Below, piece after piece: positions 16,132 to 26,700 of a stretch of DNA of 64,000 bases. This stretch comes from Roseovarius sp. MMSF_3281 (GTDB lineage Bacteria; Pseudomonadota; Alphaproteobacteria; Rhodobacterales; Rhodobacteraceae), in the NCBI RefSeq assembly GCF_030733685.1, contig NZ_JASHIM010000012.1, positions 56,541-120,540 on the forward strand, in the 5' to 3' direction. Both the position numbers and the translations under genes were made by a program. Position 1 is the first letter of the stretch; the number at the start of each line of letters is the position of its first letter. The notes beneath the pieces are model-generated. The model was not told where the DNA came from. It searched no databases and saw only the letters and a program-made list of their open reading frames with translations.

Positions 16132-17654
16132 AACGGTTGGTTCTGGTCCTTGGGGACCAGTTGAGCGCGGGGCTTTCGGCGCTGCGGGAGGCGGATAAGG
16201 CGAATGACTTGATCGTCATGGCCGAGGTGGGGGACGAGGCGGGATATGTGCCGCACCACCCCAAGAAGATCGCGCTGGTGCTGTCGGCGATGCGGCATTT
16301 CGCGGCTGAGCTGGAAGAGGACGGCTGGCGCGTGGCCTATACGCGGATGGATGACGCGGAAGCCTCGAAATCCATCGTCGGTGAATTGATGCGCCGGGGC
16401 CAAGAGCACGGGGTGAGCGCGGTTCTGGCCACCCGGCCCGGTGAGTGGCGGTTGATTGAGGCGCTGGAGAATGCGCCGCTTAGCGTGACGCTTTTGCCCG
16501 ATGATCGGTTCATCTGTTCGCTTGATGAGTTCGACGATTGGGCCGAGGGGCGCAAAGAGCTTCGGATGGAATATTTCTATCGCGAGATGCGGCGCAAGAC
16601 GGGCCTGATGATGGAGGAGGGCAAACCGGCGGGGGGCAAGTGGAATTACGACCACGACAACCGCAAGCCTGCCTCGGACGATATGCTGCGATCCCAGCCG
16701 ATGCAGTTCACGCCCGATGAGATGACCGAGGAGGTGCTTGATCTGGTCGAGGCGCAGTTCGGTGAGAATTTCGGGGCGTTGCGGCCCTTTCATTTTGCGG
16801 TGACGCGGGCGCAGGCCCTGCGCGCGCTGGATCATTTCGCCAAGCATTTACTGGAGGGGTTCGGCGATTATCAGGATGCGATGTTGCAGGGGGACAAGTT
16901 CCTGCATCATTCGGTGTTATCGCCGTATTTGAACATTGGATTGCTTGATCCTGTGGAAATCTGTGCCCGTGTGGAAGAGGAATGGAAAGCCGGGCGCGTG
17001 CCGATCAATGCCGCCGAGGGGTTTATCCGGCAGGTGACTGGCTGGCGCGAATATGTGCGGGGCATCTATTTTCGCGAGGGGCCGGACTATACGGCGCGCA
17101 ATGCGCTGGGCCACAAGCGCGATTTGCCGTGGATGTATTGGGGCGGTGAAACGCGGATGAATTGCGTCGGCCATGCGGTGGCGCAGACCCGCGAGGAGGC
17201 CTATGCCCATCACATTCAACGGCTGATGGTGACGGGGAATTTTGCATTACTGGCCGGGGTCCACCCGGGGCAGCTGCATGAATGGTACCTGGCGGTCTAT
17301 GCGGATGCGTTCGAATGGGTGGAGGCCCCCAACACCATCGGGATGAGCCAGTTTGCCGATGGCGGGATCATCGCCAGCAAACCCTATGTGAGTTCGGGCA
17401 ATTATATCGCCAAGATGTCGGATTATTGCGGCGGTTGTGCCTATTCGGTGAAGGAAAAAGTGGGCGAGGGGGCCTGCCCGTTCAACCTTCTCTTCTGGGA
17501 TTTCATGCAGCGGCACAGGGAGCGGTTCGAAGGCAATCCACGCATGGGCCAGATGTATCGCACGTGGGACAGGATGGACGAGGGCAAGCGCGACGCGGTT
17601 TTGGATGGCGCGCGGCGTATTCTGGATAAACTGGACGCGGGCGAGGTGGTTTAA
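16125..17654 (+). CDS. Iron-sulfur cryptochrome/(6-4) photolyase (FeS-BCP, PhrB type)
   Basis: A 509-residue flavoprotein of the bacterial cryptochrome/photolyase group with a [4Fe-4S] cluster. The N-terminus MVKRLVLVLGDQLS is the antenna-binding alpha/beta domain (about 1-130); the FAD-binding helical domain follows. The cluster ligands are visible as Cys347 (RMNCVGH), Cys435 and Cys438 (YCGGCAYSVKEK) and Cys451 (GACPFN). Their spacing equals that of Agrobacterium PhrB, a (6-4) photolyase. It would repair UV (6-4) photoproducts with blue light. It overlaps the SDR gene by 7 nt (coupled). Repair versus signalling cannot be told from sequence alone. Confidence 0.92.
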   Translation: MVKRLVLVLGDQLSAGLSALREADKANDLIVMAEVGDEAGYVPHHPKKIALVLSAMRHFAAELEEDGWRVAYTRMDDAEASKSIVGELMRRGQEHGVSAVLATRPGEWRLIEALENAPLSVTLLPDDRFICSLDEFDDWAEGRKELRMEYFYREMRRKTGLMMEEGKPAGGKWNYDHDNRKPASDDMLRSQPMQFTPDEMTEEVLDLVEAQFGENFGALRPFHFAVTRAQALRALDHFAKHLLEGFGDYQDAMLQGDKFLHHSVLSPYLNIGLLDPVEICARVEEEWKAGRVPINAAEGFIRQVTGWREYVRGIYFREGPDYTARNALGHKRDLPWMYWGGETRMNCVGHAVAQTREEAYAHHIQRLMVTGNFALLAGVHPGQLHEWYLAVYADAFEWVEAPNTIGMSQFADGGIIASKPYVSSGNYIAKMSDYCGGCAYSVKEKVGEGACPFNLLFWDFMQRHRERFEGNPRMGQMYRTWDRMDEGKRDAVLDGARRILDKLDAGEVV

Positions 17655-17657
17655 AGC

Positions 17658-17725
17658 GAGGTCCCGGGTCAGGCCCGGGACGGGTGGCTTGGGGATGTCG
17701 CGCCCCGGGCTTGATCCGGGGCCTC
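17658..17725. repeat. CCCGGG palindrome pair, copy 1
   Basis: Two 24-base units facing each other: a GAGGTCCCGGGTC-type palindrome at 17658-17681 and its near reverse complement (GCCCCGGGCTTGATCC...) at 17702-17725. The same pair occurs at 23685-23744 in opposite order. It fills the gap between the converging photolyase and TetR genes. A REP/BIME-like element that may act as terminator. Confidence 0.7.
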
Positions 17726-17738
17726 GTTTCAAGCGGCG

Positions 17739-18275
17739 TCAGCGCAGGGCAAGCACCAGATCGACAAGAGAGCCGATGGCGCCGGTATTGTCGTGGTCGT
17801 GGATTTCGCCGAGTTGCGCCATGCCGATGCCGCTGGCCAGTATAATGCGGGCCATTTCGGGGTTGGAGATACCGACCTCGGACAAAAGTGCGTGCAGGCA
17901 ATCGAGCCGGGCGGCATCGACGCGGGCCAGCGTTTCGGCCGCGCCGTCGTGGCCGCGCGCCCATGCGCGGATGGCGGCATCGGCGCCGGCCTGATCGGCT
18001 AGGGTTTGGGCGGTGTGGCGCAGGCGGCTTGTGGCCGTGCCAGAGCCGGCCTGAGCCTGTGAGAGGGCGGTTTGTGCGGTTTTCTCCCACAGTTCCAGAA
18101 GGCCGCGGTGAAACGCGGGGACATCTTCGAAATGCCAGTAGAAAGAGCCCTTGGTGGTGCCCATGGTGCGTGCCAGCGGCTCGGCCTTCAATGCTTCGGG
18201 GCCGTGGGTGCGCAGGGCCGAAAGCCCGGCGGTGAGCCAATCGTCACGGGTCAGGCGTTTGGGGGCGCGTGTCAT
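17739..18275 (-). CDS. TetR-family transcriptional regulator
   Basis: A 178-residue regulator. The N-terminal helix-turn-helix is typical: [48 protein letters not shown] (about residues 8-55), followed by a helical ligand/dimer domain. It is divergent from phnC, 166 bp apart, but the usual phosphonate regulators are PhoB or GntR-type PhnF. It could act on itself or on an unlinked gene; a role in phn control is possible but unproven. Confidence 0.88.
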   Translation of the reverse strand: MTRAPKRLTRDDWLTAGLSALRTHGPEALKAEPLARTMGTTKGSFYWHFEDVPAFHRGLLELWEKTAQTALSQAQAGSGTATSRLRHTAQTLADQAGADAAIRAWARGHDGAAETLARVDAARLDCLHALLSEVGISNPEMARIILASGIGMAQLGEIHDHDNTGAIGSLVDLVLALR

Positions 18276-18359
18276 GGGGATGTCCTACGCCCGGCGCAGG
18301 GCTTGGGCAAGGGATGCGGTGACGCGGGGGCGGGGGCGGTGCCTTTTCGCCCATCGCCC

Positions 18360-18399
18360 ACGTTACAAAACTTTCAACGAACTGTCGCAGAGTTGTCAG
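18360..18399 (+). promoter_or_regulatory. Putative PhoB box array upstream of phnC
   Basis: Four 7-base units at exact 11-bp period: ACGTTAC (18360), CTTTCAA (18371), CTGTCGC (18382) and TTGTCAG (18393). They match the PhoB direct repeat CTGTCAT-N4-CTGTCAT and the alphaproteobacterial variants CTGTNAC/CTTTCAC to different degrees; the third and fourth are best. The array ends 42 nt before the phnC start, where a phosphate-starvation activator would bind. Confidence 0.6.
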
Positions 18400-18441
18400 G
18401 CGGGGCACGTAGGTGGGCGCCAAGACAAAGGGGGATGTGCA

Positions 18442-19266
<825 letters not shown>

Positions 19267-19319
19267 AATTTCCCCGAGCCTTCAACCTAAGACTCACACA
19301 ATCCAATCGGAGAGAAACC

Positions 19320-20222
19320 ATGAAAAAACTGCTTGCCGCCATCGTGGCCACCACGGCCCTGACCAGCCCTGTGCTGGCCCAGGACATCAGCGAATTCCGC
19401 ATCGGCATCCTGGGTGGTGAAAACGCCCAGGACCGCATGAATTCAAACGAGTGCCTGCGCGAGAAGACCGAGGAGCTGCTGGGTGTTGAAACCAAGCTGT
19501 TCGCGCCCGCCGATTACAACGGCGTGATCCAGGGCCTGCTGGGCGGCACCATCGACATGGCGTGGCTGGGCGCCTCGGGCTATGCCAAGACCTATCTGGA
19601 AAACCCCGACGCGGTTGAGCCGGTTCTGGTCAAGGTGAACCTTGATGGCGGCTATGGCTACCATTCGATCGGTTTTGCCCGCAAGGACAGCGGCATCACC
19701 TCGCTGGACGACATGGAAGGCAAGGTCTTTGGTTTTGGCGATCCGAACTCGACCTCGGGGTACCTGATCCCGTCGATCGAAATCCCCACCGAGATCAATG
19801 CCACCATGCAATCGGGCGATTATTTCGGTGAAGTGAAATTCACCGGCGGCCACGAGCAGACCATCGTTGCAGTGAACAACGGCGACGTGGACGCGGGCGT
19901 GACATGGGCCGACGGTCTGGGCAACTGGGAAGACGGCTATAACTCGGGCGCGCTGCGCAAGGCGGTTGACGCCGGCCTGGTCGACATGAACGACCTTGTT
20001 CAAATCTGGCAATCCAAGCCGATCCCCGAGGGCCCTGTTGTCCTGCGTTCCGAGCTGCCCGAGGATGTGAAGCTGAAGATGACGGGCCTGATGGCTTCGC
20101 TCAAGTCGATGGACGAAGAGTGCGCCTATGGTGTTCTGCAGGGTGACGCGAAAGGCTTCATGCCGATCACCCACGACGCCTACCTGTCGATCATCGAGGC
20201 CCGTAAGGCCAAATCGAACTGA
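19320..20222 (+). CDS. phnD: Phosphonate-binding periplasmic protein
   Basis: A 300-residue solute-binding protein with signal peptide MKKLLAAIVATTALTSPVLAQ. It belongs to the PhnD family: FRIGILGGENAQDRM at the start of the mature protein, DMAWLGASGYAKTY, and the loop SIGFARKDSGI followed by KVFGFGDPNSTSGYLIPS, which forms the phosphonate pocket. GGAGAGAAACC precedes the ATG. It would bind phosphonates (and possibly phosphite or phosphate esters) in the periplasm and hand them to PhnE1/E2. A hairpin terminator follows, as is common after binding-protein genes, which raises its relative expression. Confidence 0.93.
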   Translation: MKKLLAAIVATTALTSPVLAQDISEFRIGILGGENAQDRMNSNECLREKTEELLGVETKLFAPADYNGVIQGLLGGTIDMAWLGASGYAKTYLENPDAVEPVLVKVNLDGGYGYHSIGFARKDSGITSLDDMEGKVFGFGDPNSTSGYLIPSIEIPTEINATMQSGDYFGEVKFTGGHEQTIVAVNNGDVDAGVTWADGLGNWEDGYNSGALRKAVDAGLVDMNDLVQIWQSKPIPEGPVVLRSELPEDVKLKMTGLMASLKSMDEECAYGVLQGDAKGFMPITHDAYLSIIEARKAKSN

Positions 20223-20241
20223 TCCAGTTTGAATGACAGAT

Positions 20242-20271
20242 GGGTCCACCCGCAAAGGGTGGGCCCTTTTT
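20242..20271 (+). terminator. Terminator/attenuator between phnD and phnE1
   Basis: GGGTCCACCC (20242-20251) pairs with GGGTGGGCCC (20257-20266; one G-T pair) over loop GCAAA, followed by TTTTT. A typical Rho-independent signal. It stands inside the operon and should make phnD mRNA more abundant than that of the permeases. Confidence 0.8.
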
Positions 20272-20294
20272 GATACGCAGCCGGGGGACAGGGC

Positions 20295-21167
20295 ATGGCA
20301 GACCTGAGCGCGCAGGCGCCGATCACGACGGATGGAATTCGTAGCGCCTACATGGCGATGACGCGCCGCAGGCGGCTTTATTCCGGTGCGATGCTGGCGA
20401 TTTTCGTGGCGCTGATGGTGGCGGGGTTCAACCTTGCCGACAGCCGCAATGCCGGTGGCTTTTGGGATGGCTGGCACAATGTGCTGGATTTCCCGGCACA
20501 GGTCTGGGGCGAGGCCATCGAGAAGGCCCATGAACTGCCCGGTCATTTCGTGACGTTTTTCCCCGCGCTTCTGGAGACCGTGAATATCGCGGCAGCCTCA
20601 ACCCTTTTGGGGGCGTTGCTGGGTATCTTGATGTCGCTGTTATCGACGCGGGGCATGGCGCGCTGGCCCCGGATGATCCCGGTGTTCCGGCGGATCATGG
20701 ATATCCTGCGCGCGATCCCCGAGATCGTGATTGCATTGGTGCTGATCTTTGTCTTGGGCGGCGGTCCGGTGCCAGCGATGATCGCGATTGCGCTGCATAC
20801 CGTGGGCGCGCTGGGCAAGCTGTTTTCGGAGGTGAACGAGAATGCCTCTCTCAAGCCCGTGGAGGGCTTGCAATCGGTCGGCGCAAGCTGGTCGCAGCGG
20901 ATGCTTCTGGGGATCATTCCGCAGGTGGCACCGAATTACCTGAGTTACGCGCTGCTGCGGTTCGAGATCAATATCCGCGCCTCGGCCATCCTTGGGTTCG
21001 TGGGCGCGGGCGGCATCGGGTACGAGCTTAAGAACGCCATGTCATGGGGGCAGGGCAAATTCGACGAGGCAGCGGCGATTTTCATCCTGCTGTTCCTGAC
21101 CATCGTCTTTTTCGACCAGATTTCATCCTATTACCGGGATCGCCTGACCAAGGGGGCGCAGCAATGA
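20295..21167 (+). CDS. phnE: Phosphonate ABC transporter permease 1
   Basis: A 290-residue inner-membrane permease with one N-terminal span (about residues 30-48) and five further spans carrying the binding-protein-dependent transport domain. The coupling region ENASLKPVEGLQSVGASWSQRMLLGIIPQ is the EAA loop of PhnE proteins. It starts with ATG after GGGGGACAGGGC. Its stop overlaps the start of the second permease (ATGA), so the two are made together and likely form a heterodimeric channel with PhnC. Confidence 0.92.
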   Translation: MADLSAQAPITTDGIRSAYMAMTRRRRLYSGAMLAIFVALMVAGFNLADSRNAGGFWDGWHNVLDFPAQVWGEAIEKAHELPGHFVTFFPALLETVNIAAASTLLGALLGILMSLLSTRGMARWPRMIPVFRRIMDILRAIPEIVIALVLIFVLGGGPVPAMIAIALHTVGALGKLFSEVNENASLKPVEGLQSVGASWSQRMLLGIIPQVAPNYLSYALLRFEINIRASAILGFVGAGGIGYELKNAMSWGQGKFDEAAAIFILLFLTIVFFDQISSYYRDRLTKGAQQ

Positions 21168-22510
21168 GCATGACAGCGACAGCCGATTTCAAGGGCGAGG
21201 CAAGCCGCCTGTTCCAGCGCAAGCGCCTGTTCAATTTTGGCCTGCCTGCGGTGATCCTAGTCTATTTCGTCTATATCTTCTTTGCCTTCGATATCCCGGG
21301 GTTGAGCGAGCGGGCGAGCATCGACAATGCCCGCGCCCTGGTGGCCGATAGCTATAGCCACAAGACCCATGTTTTATACGATGCGCGGTCGGAGAGTATC
21401 GAGATTGCCATCGAGGGTGAGCGCAAGGGCACCTATGCCGAGGGCACCGCGCCCGACTGGGTCAACCTGACCGAGACCGGCATGGTGGCGCAACTGGGCC
21501 GGGGCCACGTGGTGACCTATGAAGGCGATTGGGTGCGTTACGATATCCCCGAGTTCGGGGTGATCGAGGCACGCCCCTCGCGCAGCGGGGTCGAGATGGT
21601 GTTTCCGCAAGGCGACATGGAGGACCAGCCCGAGTGGATCAATGCCTCGAAAAACCGGCTGGCTGTGACCACCGACCGGGGCCGTCTGACGGTGACGCGC
21701 ACGCGGGCGGAGCTGTTCAAGTATGACATGGGGTGGGAGCTGTTCTTCTTCACGCTGGACAGCCCGTTTCATGGCAAGGGCTTTGGCGAGTTGCTGGGGC
21801 TTGCGGTATCGGGCGACCCCGTGCGCCCGGAGGTGTCGAACATCGCGGCCATGTGGCATGATTTCTGGAACAACGCCATGTGGCGGCATTCGGAAGTCAT
21901 GTGGGCGGTGTTCGAAACCATCCTGATGGCCTTTCTTGGCACCTTCGGGGCCGCCATGCTGGCGCTGCCCTTGGCCTTCATGGCGGCGCGGAACTTCTCG
22001 CCCTTCATGGCGGTGCGCTTTGGCGTGCGGCGGGTGTTCGATTTCGTGCGGGGGGTGGATGCCCTGATCTGGACCATCGTGTTGGCGCGGGCCTTCGGGC
22101 CGGGGCCGCTGACCGGGGCCTTGGCGATCCTGCTGACCGATACTGGGACGTTTGGCAAGCTTTTCTCGGAAACCTTGGAAAACGTGGATGAAAAGCAGAT
22201 CGAAGGGGTGCAATCGACGGGGGCCAAGCCGATGCAGCGGTATCGGTTCGGGGTTATTCCGCAGATCACGCCGGTCTTGTTGAGCCAGCTTTTGTATTAC
22301 CTTGAATCCAACACCCGCAGCGCCACGATCATCGGCGCGATTACCGGCGGCGGGATCGGGTTGTTGCTGACCCAGGCGATCATCACCCAGAAGGATTGGG
22401 AAGAGGTGAGTTATTACATCGTGCTGATCGTGTTGATGGTGATGGCGATGGACACGATCTCGGGGTGGTTGCGCCGGCGGCTGATCCAGTCGGACGATGC
22501 CGGGGTTTAA
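21164..22510 (+). CDS. phnE: Phosphonate ABC transporter permease 2 with large periplasmic insert
   Basis: A 448-residue permease, much longer than PhnE1. A first membrane span (about residues 23-42) is followed by about 160 mostly polar residues (roughly 45-205) containing repeated beta-like segments, predicted to lie in the periplasm. The transport domain follows with EAA loop ENVDEKQIEGVQSTGAKPMQRYRFGVIPQ and spans to the C-terminus. Such extended second PhnE subunits occur in alphaproteobacteria. The insert may help dock PhnD; this is inference. The ATG overlaps the phnE1 stop by 4 nt, and the last codons overlap the convergent GFA gene. Confidence 0.9.
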   Translation: MSMTATADFKGEASRLFQRKRLFNFGLPAVILVYFVYIFFAFDIPGLSERASIDNARALVADSYSHKTHVLYDARSESIEIAIEGERKGTYAEGTAPDWVNLTETGMVAQLGRGHVVTYEGDWVRYDIPEFGVIEARPSRSGVEMVFPQGDMEDQPEWINASKNRLAVTTDRGRLTVTRTRAELFKYDMGWELFFFTLDSPFHGKGFGELLGLAVSGDPVRPEVSNIAAMWHDFWNNAMWRHSEVMWAVFETILMAFLGTFGAAMLALPLAFMAARNFSPFMAVRFGVRRVFDFVRGVDALIWTIVLARAFGPGPLTGALAILLTDTGTFGKLFSETLENVDEKQIEGVQSTGAKPMQRYRFGVIPQITPVLLSQLLYYLESNTRSATIIGAITGGGIGLLLTQAIITQKDWEEVSYYIVLIVLMVMAMDTISGWLRRRLIQSDDAGV

Positions 22511-22869
22511 CGATCCGAGGGGTGGTTGATGCCGTCGCTCCAGGGGATCGGCTCGTAATCGGCGGGGTTTACGCCTTCGATGCAGCCAAGGTTGACGCCG
22601 TATTCGTTCGGGTTCGAGCGGCGTTGATGGTGGGTGTAGATGCCGCAGGTTTTGCAAAAATAGTGCTGCGCGGTGCCGGTGCCCCATGTGTAGAGCGTGA
22701 GGTTATCGGCGCCGCGCACCACGGTCAGCGCCTCTAGTGGGACCGAGATATTGGGGGCCGCGCGGCGACGGCAGAAGGAACAGGTACAGCGGTGGGCCTG
22801 TTGAATGCCGTTCGGCAAATCAAGGTGAAGTTCGACGGCGCCGCAGTGGCAGGTGGATCTGGTTTTCAT
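22507..22869 (-). CDS. GFA-family (CENP-V/GFA domain) zinc protein
   Basis: A 120-residue protein with the cysteine pattern of the glutathione-dependent formaldehyde-activating (GFA) family: CHCGAVE at the start, CTCSFCRR near residue 28 and CKTCGIYTHHQRR near 72, predicting two zinc sites. AGGAGG precedes the ATG at 22869. The start overlaps the stop of the rhomboid gene by 4 nt, so the two are co-transcribed. The family is large and mostly uncharacterised; actual formaldehyde activity is known for few members, so the biochemical role here is open. Confidence 0.88.
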   Translation of the reverse strand: MKTRSTCHCGAVELHLDLPNGIQQAHRCTCSFCRRRAAPNISVPLEALTVVRGADNLTLYTWGTGTAQHYFCKTCGIYTHHQRRSNPNEYGVNLGCIEGVNPADYEPIPWSDGINHPSDR

Positions 22870-23615
22870 TTGCGGCGCCTCCTGACGCGGGGGATATGGC
22901 TGCGTTGATAGCGGTATTCGGCCTCGGGGTGGGGCGGGTGACCTTCGGTGCGGTCCCAGAACCCTATGCCGCCGCGGCGCAGGAAGACCGGCACGGTCAG
23001 GATGGCCCCCACCACGAAGCCGCCCGCATGCGCCCAGTAGGCCACGCCGCCGGTCGTGGGATCGGCCCCGAAACCGCCAAAGAGTTGCATGGCGAACCAG
23101 ACCGCCAGCATGAGCCATGCCGGGACCGGGATCACCTTGATGATAAAGACGATGAAGACGAAGATATCGACCTGCGCCTTGGGGAACAAAAGCAGGTAGC
23201 CGCCCATCACGCCCGCGATCGCCCCCGAGGCGCCGACGGTGGGCACCTCGCTATAGGGGGCGGCGAGATAATGCGCCAGCCCCGCGCCAAGGCCGGAGGC
23301 GAGGTAGAAGAGAAGATAGCGGATATGGCCCATCTCTTCTTCCAGGTTGTCGCCGAAAATCCATAGAAACAGCATGTTGCCCAAAAGGTGCATGATGCTG
23401 CCGTGCAGGAACATGGAGCTGAACATCGTGCCCCAGGTGCCCTGTTCGGTGACCAGGACCGGGACCATGCCCCATTCGAGAAAGAACATGCTGATGGCGC
23501 GGTCGTTCGTGAAGAGGCCCCAGTAACTGAGGAAAATCGCCACGTTCACGGCGATCAGGGCATAGGTGACCCATGGGGTCTGCTCGGACGGGTTATGATC
23601 GCGGATGGGCAGCAT
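22866..23615 (-). CDS. Rhomboid-family intramembrane serine protease
   Basis: A 249-residue membrane protein with six predicted spans. Rhomboid landmarks are visible: MFSSMFLHGSIMHLLGNMLFLWIFG (the HxxxN region), the catalytic serine in VGASGAIAGVMGG and the catalytic histidine in YWAHAGGFVVGA. It would cleave membrane-protein substrates inside the bilayer; substrates are unknown. The ATG at 23615 fits the family start MLPIRDHNP. It ends in an arginine-rich tail. Coupled to the downstream GFA gene by ATGA. Confidence 0.92.
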   Translation of the reverse strand: MLPIRDHNPSEQTPWVTYALIAVNVAIFLSYWGLFTNDRAISMFFLEWGMVPVLVTEQGTWGTMFSSMFLHGSIMHLLGNMLFLWIFGDNLEEEMGHIRYLLFYLASGLGAGLAHYLAAPYSEVPTVGASGAIAGVMGGYLLLFPKAQVDIFVFIVFIIKVIPVPAWLMLAVWFAMQLFGGFGADPTTGGVAYWAHAGGFVVGAILTVPVFLRRGGIGFWDRTEGHPPHPEAEYRYQRSHIPRVRRRRK

Positions 23616-23684
23616 GCAGGATAGTTGGCCCGCCTGCCGCCCCGCGTCAAGCGCGTGGTGTACGCTGCGAGGTGGGTGCGACAC

Positions 23685-23744
23685 GCCCCGGGCTTGACCC
23701 GGGGCCTCTTGGCTGGTCGTGAGGTCCCGGGTCAAGCCCGGGAC
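23685..23744. repeat. CCCGGG palindrome pair, copy 2
   Basis: Palindrome GCCCCGGGCTTGACCC... at 23685-23708 and the inverted partner GAGGTCCCGGGTC... at 23721-23744. Same two units as at 17658-17725 but in reversed order. It lies between putA (3' end) and the rhomboid gene start. Confidence 0.7.
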
Positions 23745-23754
23745 GGGGGGCGCG

Positions 23755-26700
23755 TCAGGACATACCGCCCAGCAGGGCAGCGTTGCCGCCTGCGGCGGTG
23801 GTATCAACACAAACGTGGCGTTCGTGCAGGGCGTGGCCGGTGTCGGGCTGGCCGGCGATCAGCGGCAGGATCGGCCCCGCGCGGCCGGCAAGCGCCTGCG
23901 CATAGGCGCGGGCGGTGGTCTCATCGCCCCACCAAAGCACGCCGGACAGCCCGCCCATGCCGGTCAGCGCCTCGGGCGCGACGTGGCCCGTGGCCTGCAC
24001 GGCGATGCCGCCCAAGGCTTCGACCAAGCGGGCCTGTTCGGCGGCGGCCTCGGGCCCCGGCCCGAGACACAGCAGCGCCTCGCGCGTGTGGGTGGTCAGG
24101 CGGTTGGATTCGCCCGTTGGCCCCGGCAGGACCAATGCGTCGCGGCGCTCGGCCTGATGGGCATTGGCCTTGTCGAGCGCGCCTTGCAGGTCGTCGCGGC
24201 CCATGTCGCGCGGCCAGTCGCCGCCCGCCTGCCCGGCAGGGTGCGCCGTGAACCGCGCAAGATAATGCGGGCCGCCCGCCTTGGGGCCGGTGCCGGAGAG
24301 GCCCTCGCCGCCAAAGGGTTGGCTGCCGACGATGGCGCCGATCTGGTTGCGGTTGACGTACATGTTGCCCGCATGGATGCGGTCGGTGACATATTGCACG
24401 CGGTCGTCGATCCGGGTCATCAACCCGAAGGTCAGGCCATAGCCGGTGCCGTTGATCCGGTCGATCACCTTGTCCAGTTCGGTGGATTTGAAGGTGGCCA
24501 GATGCAGGACCGGGCCGAAAATCTCGCGTTCCATATCCTCGATCCCGCCGACCTTGAGCAGCGTCGGCGCGATGTAGGTGCCGGCGTTTGGTGTTTTCAA
24601 CTCGTGCATCAAGCGGCCCTCGGCGCGGGCGGTCTGGATGTGTTCGGTGATGCCGGAGCGGGCGGTCTCGTCAATCACCGGGCCGACATCGGTCGAAAGG
24701 TGCCACGGCAGCCCGATGTTGAGGGCATCCATCGCCCCGGTAAGCATTTCGATGAACGACTCGGCGATGTCTTCCTGCACGTAGAGGCAGCGCAGGGCCG
24801 AACAGCGTTGACCCGCCGATTGAAAGGCGGATTCGACGATGGCCTGTACCGCCTGTTCGGGCAGGGCGGTGGAATCGACGATCATGGCATTCAGCCCACC
24901 GGTTTCGGCGATAAGCGGCGCGCCGGGGGCAAGGTTTTCGGCCATGGCGGCGCGGATTTTCATCGCCGTGGCGGTGGAGCCGGTGAAGGCCACGCCATTC
25001 ACGCGCGCATCCGAGGTGAGCGCCGCGCCCACCTCGCCGCCGCCGGGCAGGAGTTGCAGGGCCTCTTTCGGCACGCCCGCCTTGTGCATCAGGTCCACGG
25101 CGAGGGCCGAGATGATCGGCGTCTGCTCGGCCGGTTTGGACAGGACGGCGTTCCCGGCGGCCAAGGCGGCGCTGATCTGGCCGGTGAAAATGGCCAGCGG
25201 GAAATTCCATGGCGAGATGCAGGTGAAGGTGCCGACGGCCTGCCCTTCGGGCGCATTGGCGGCGTAGTAGCGCAGGAAATCCACCGCCTCGCGCAACTCG
25301 GCCACGGCATCGAGCACCATTTTGCCCGCCTCGCGGTGGATCGCGGCGAAAAGCTCGCCATAGTTTTCCTCGTAAAGGTCGGCCACCTTGTTGAGCACCT
25401 TGGCGCGTTCCTCGGGTGTTGCGTCCCAGGGTTTGGCCGAGGCGAGGGCGGTTTCGATGTCTGCCGTGCTGGCGGTGGCGACGGTGCCCGGCTGATCGGC
25501 GGGATCGGCGGGGTTGATCACCGGCTTTGGAGCCTCGGGCGCGGTCTTGCCCGCAAGGATCGGCCCCACGTCCCACGTATGGTTGGCAAAGGGGTCGCGT
25601 GCCGCGTCGATGGCATCGAGCGTGGGTTGGTGTGCTAGGTCAAAGCCCATGGAGTTCTTGCGCTCGGGCAGGAAGAGTTCCGGCCCGGTGGGCAGGTGGG
25701 GCGTTTCATCATTGATCGCCTCGAAGGGGTCGCGGGCGACCAGTTCGGGCGGCACGTCCTCATCCACGATCTGGTTGACGAAGCTGGAGTTGGCGCCGTT
25801 TTCCAGAAGGCGGCGCACGAGGTAGGCCAGCAGGTCGCGGTGCGCCCCCACGGGGGCATAGATACGGCAGCGGGTGCCTTCGTTCTTCAGGATGATGTCG
25901 TGCAGCGCCTCGCCCATGCCGTGCAGGCGCTGGAACTCGAACTCATCCTTTTGATCCTTGCCCATCTCAAGAATCGCCGCTGCCGTATGGGCGTTATGGG
26001 TGGCGAATTGCGGGTAGATCCGGTCGGTCATCGACAGGAGTTTACGGGCATTGGCGATATAGCTGATGTCGGTGGCGGGTTTCGAGGTGAAGACCGGGAA
26101 ACCATCGACGCCTTCGACCTGCGAGAGCTTGATCTCGGTATCCCAATAGGCACCTTTCACCAGCCGCACCATGATCTTGCGATCAAGGCGCGTGGCCAGA
26201 TCGTTGAGGAAATCCAGAACGTGCGAGGCGCGTCGGCCGTAGGCTTGTACCACCACGCCGAAGCCGTCCCACCCCTCAAGGGCGGGCTCGGACAGCACGG
26301 TTTCGATCACGTCCAGCGAAAGCGAGAGGCGGTCGGCCTCCTCGGCGTCGATATTGAGGCCCATCTTGGCGGATTTCGCCAGAAGCGCGAGGCTACGCAG
26401 GCGGGGAACAAGGACATCCATCACCTGTTCGCGCTGGGCTACCTCGTAGCGGGGATGGAGCGCTGACAGTTTCACGGAAATGCCGGGGTTGTCACGAATA
26501 TCGGTTTGCGTGCAGGCATTGGCGATGGCGGTGATGGCGCGCGAATAGCTGAGGTGATAGCGGGTGGCGTCGGCATCGGTGCGCGCGGCCTCGCCCAGCA
26601 TGTCGTAGGAATAGGAATAGCCCTTCTTCTCCATCCCCGCCGCGCGGTCCATGGCCGATTGGATGGTCTCGCCCAAAACGAACTGCCGGCCCATTTCCTT

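Noticed and set aside
23719..25638. A 639-codon frame opposite putA
   Set aside because: PutA motifs are complete on the other strand; this frame is a GC-skew shadow.
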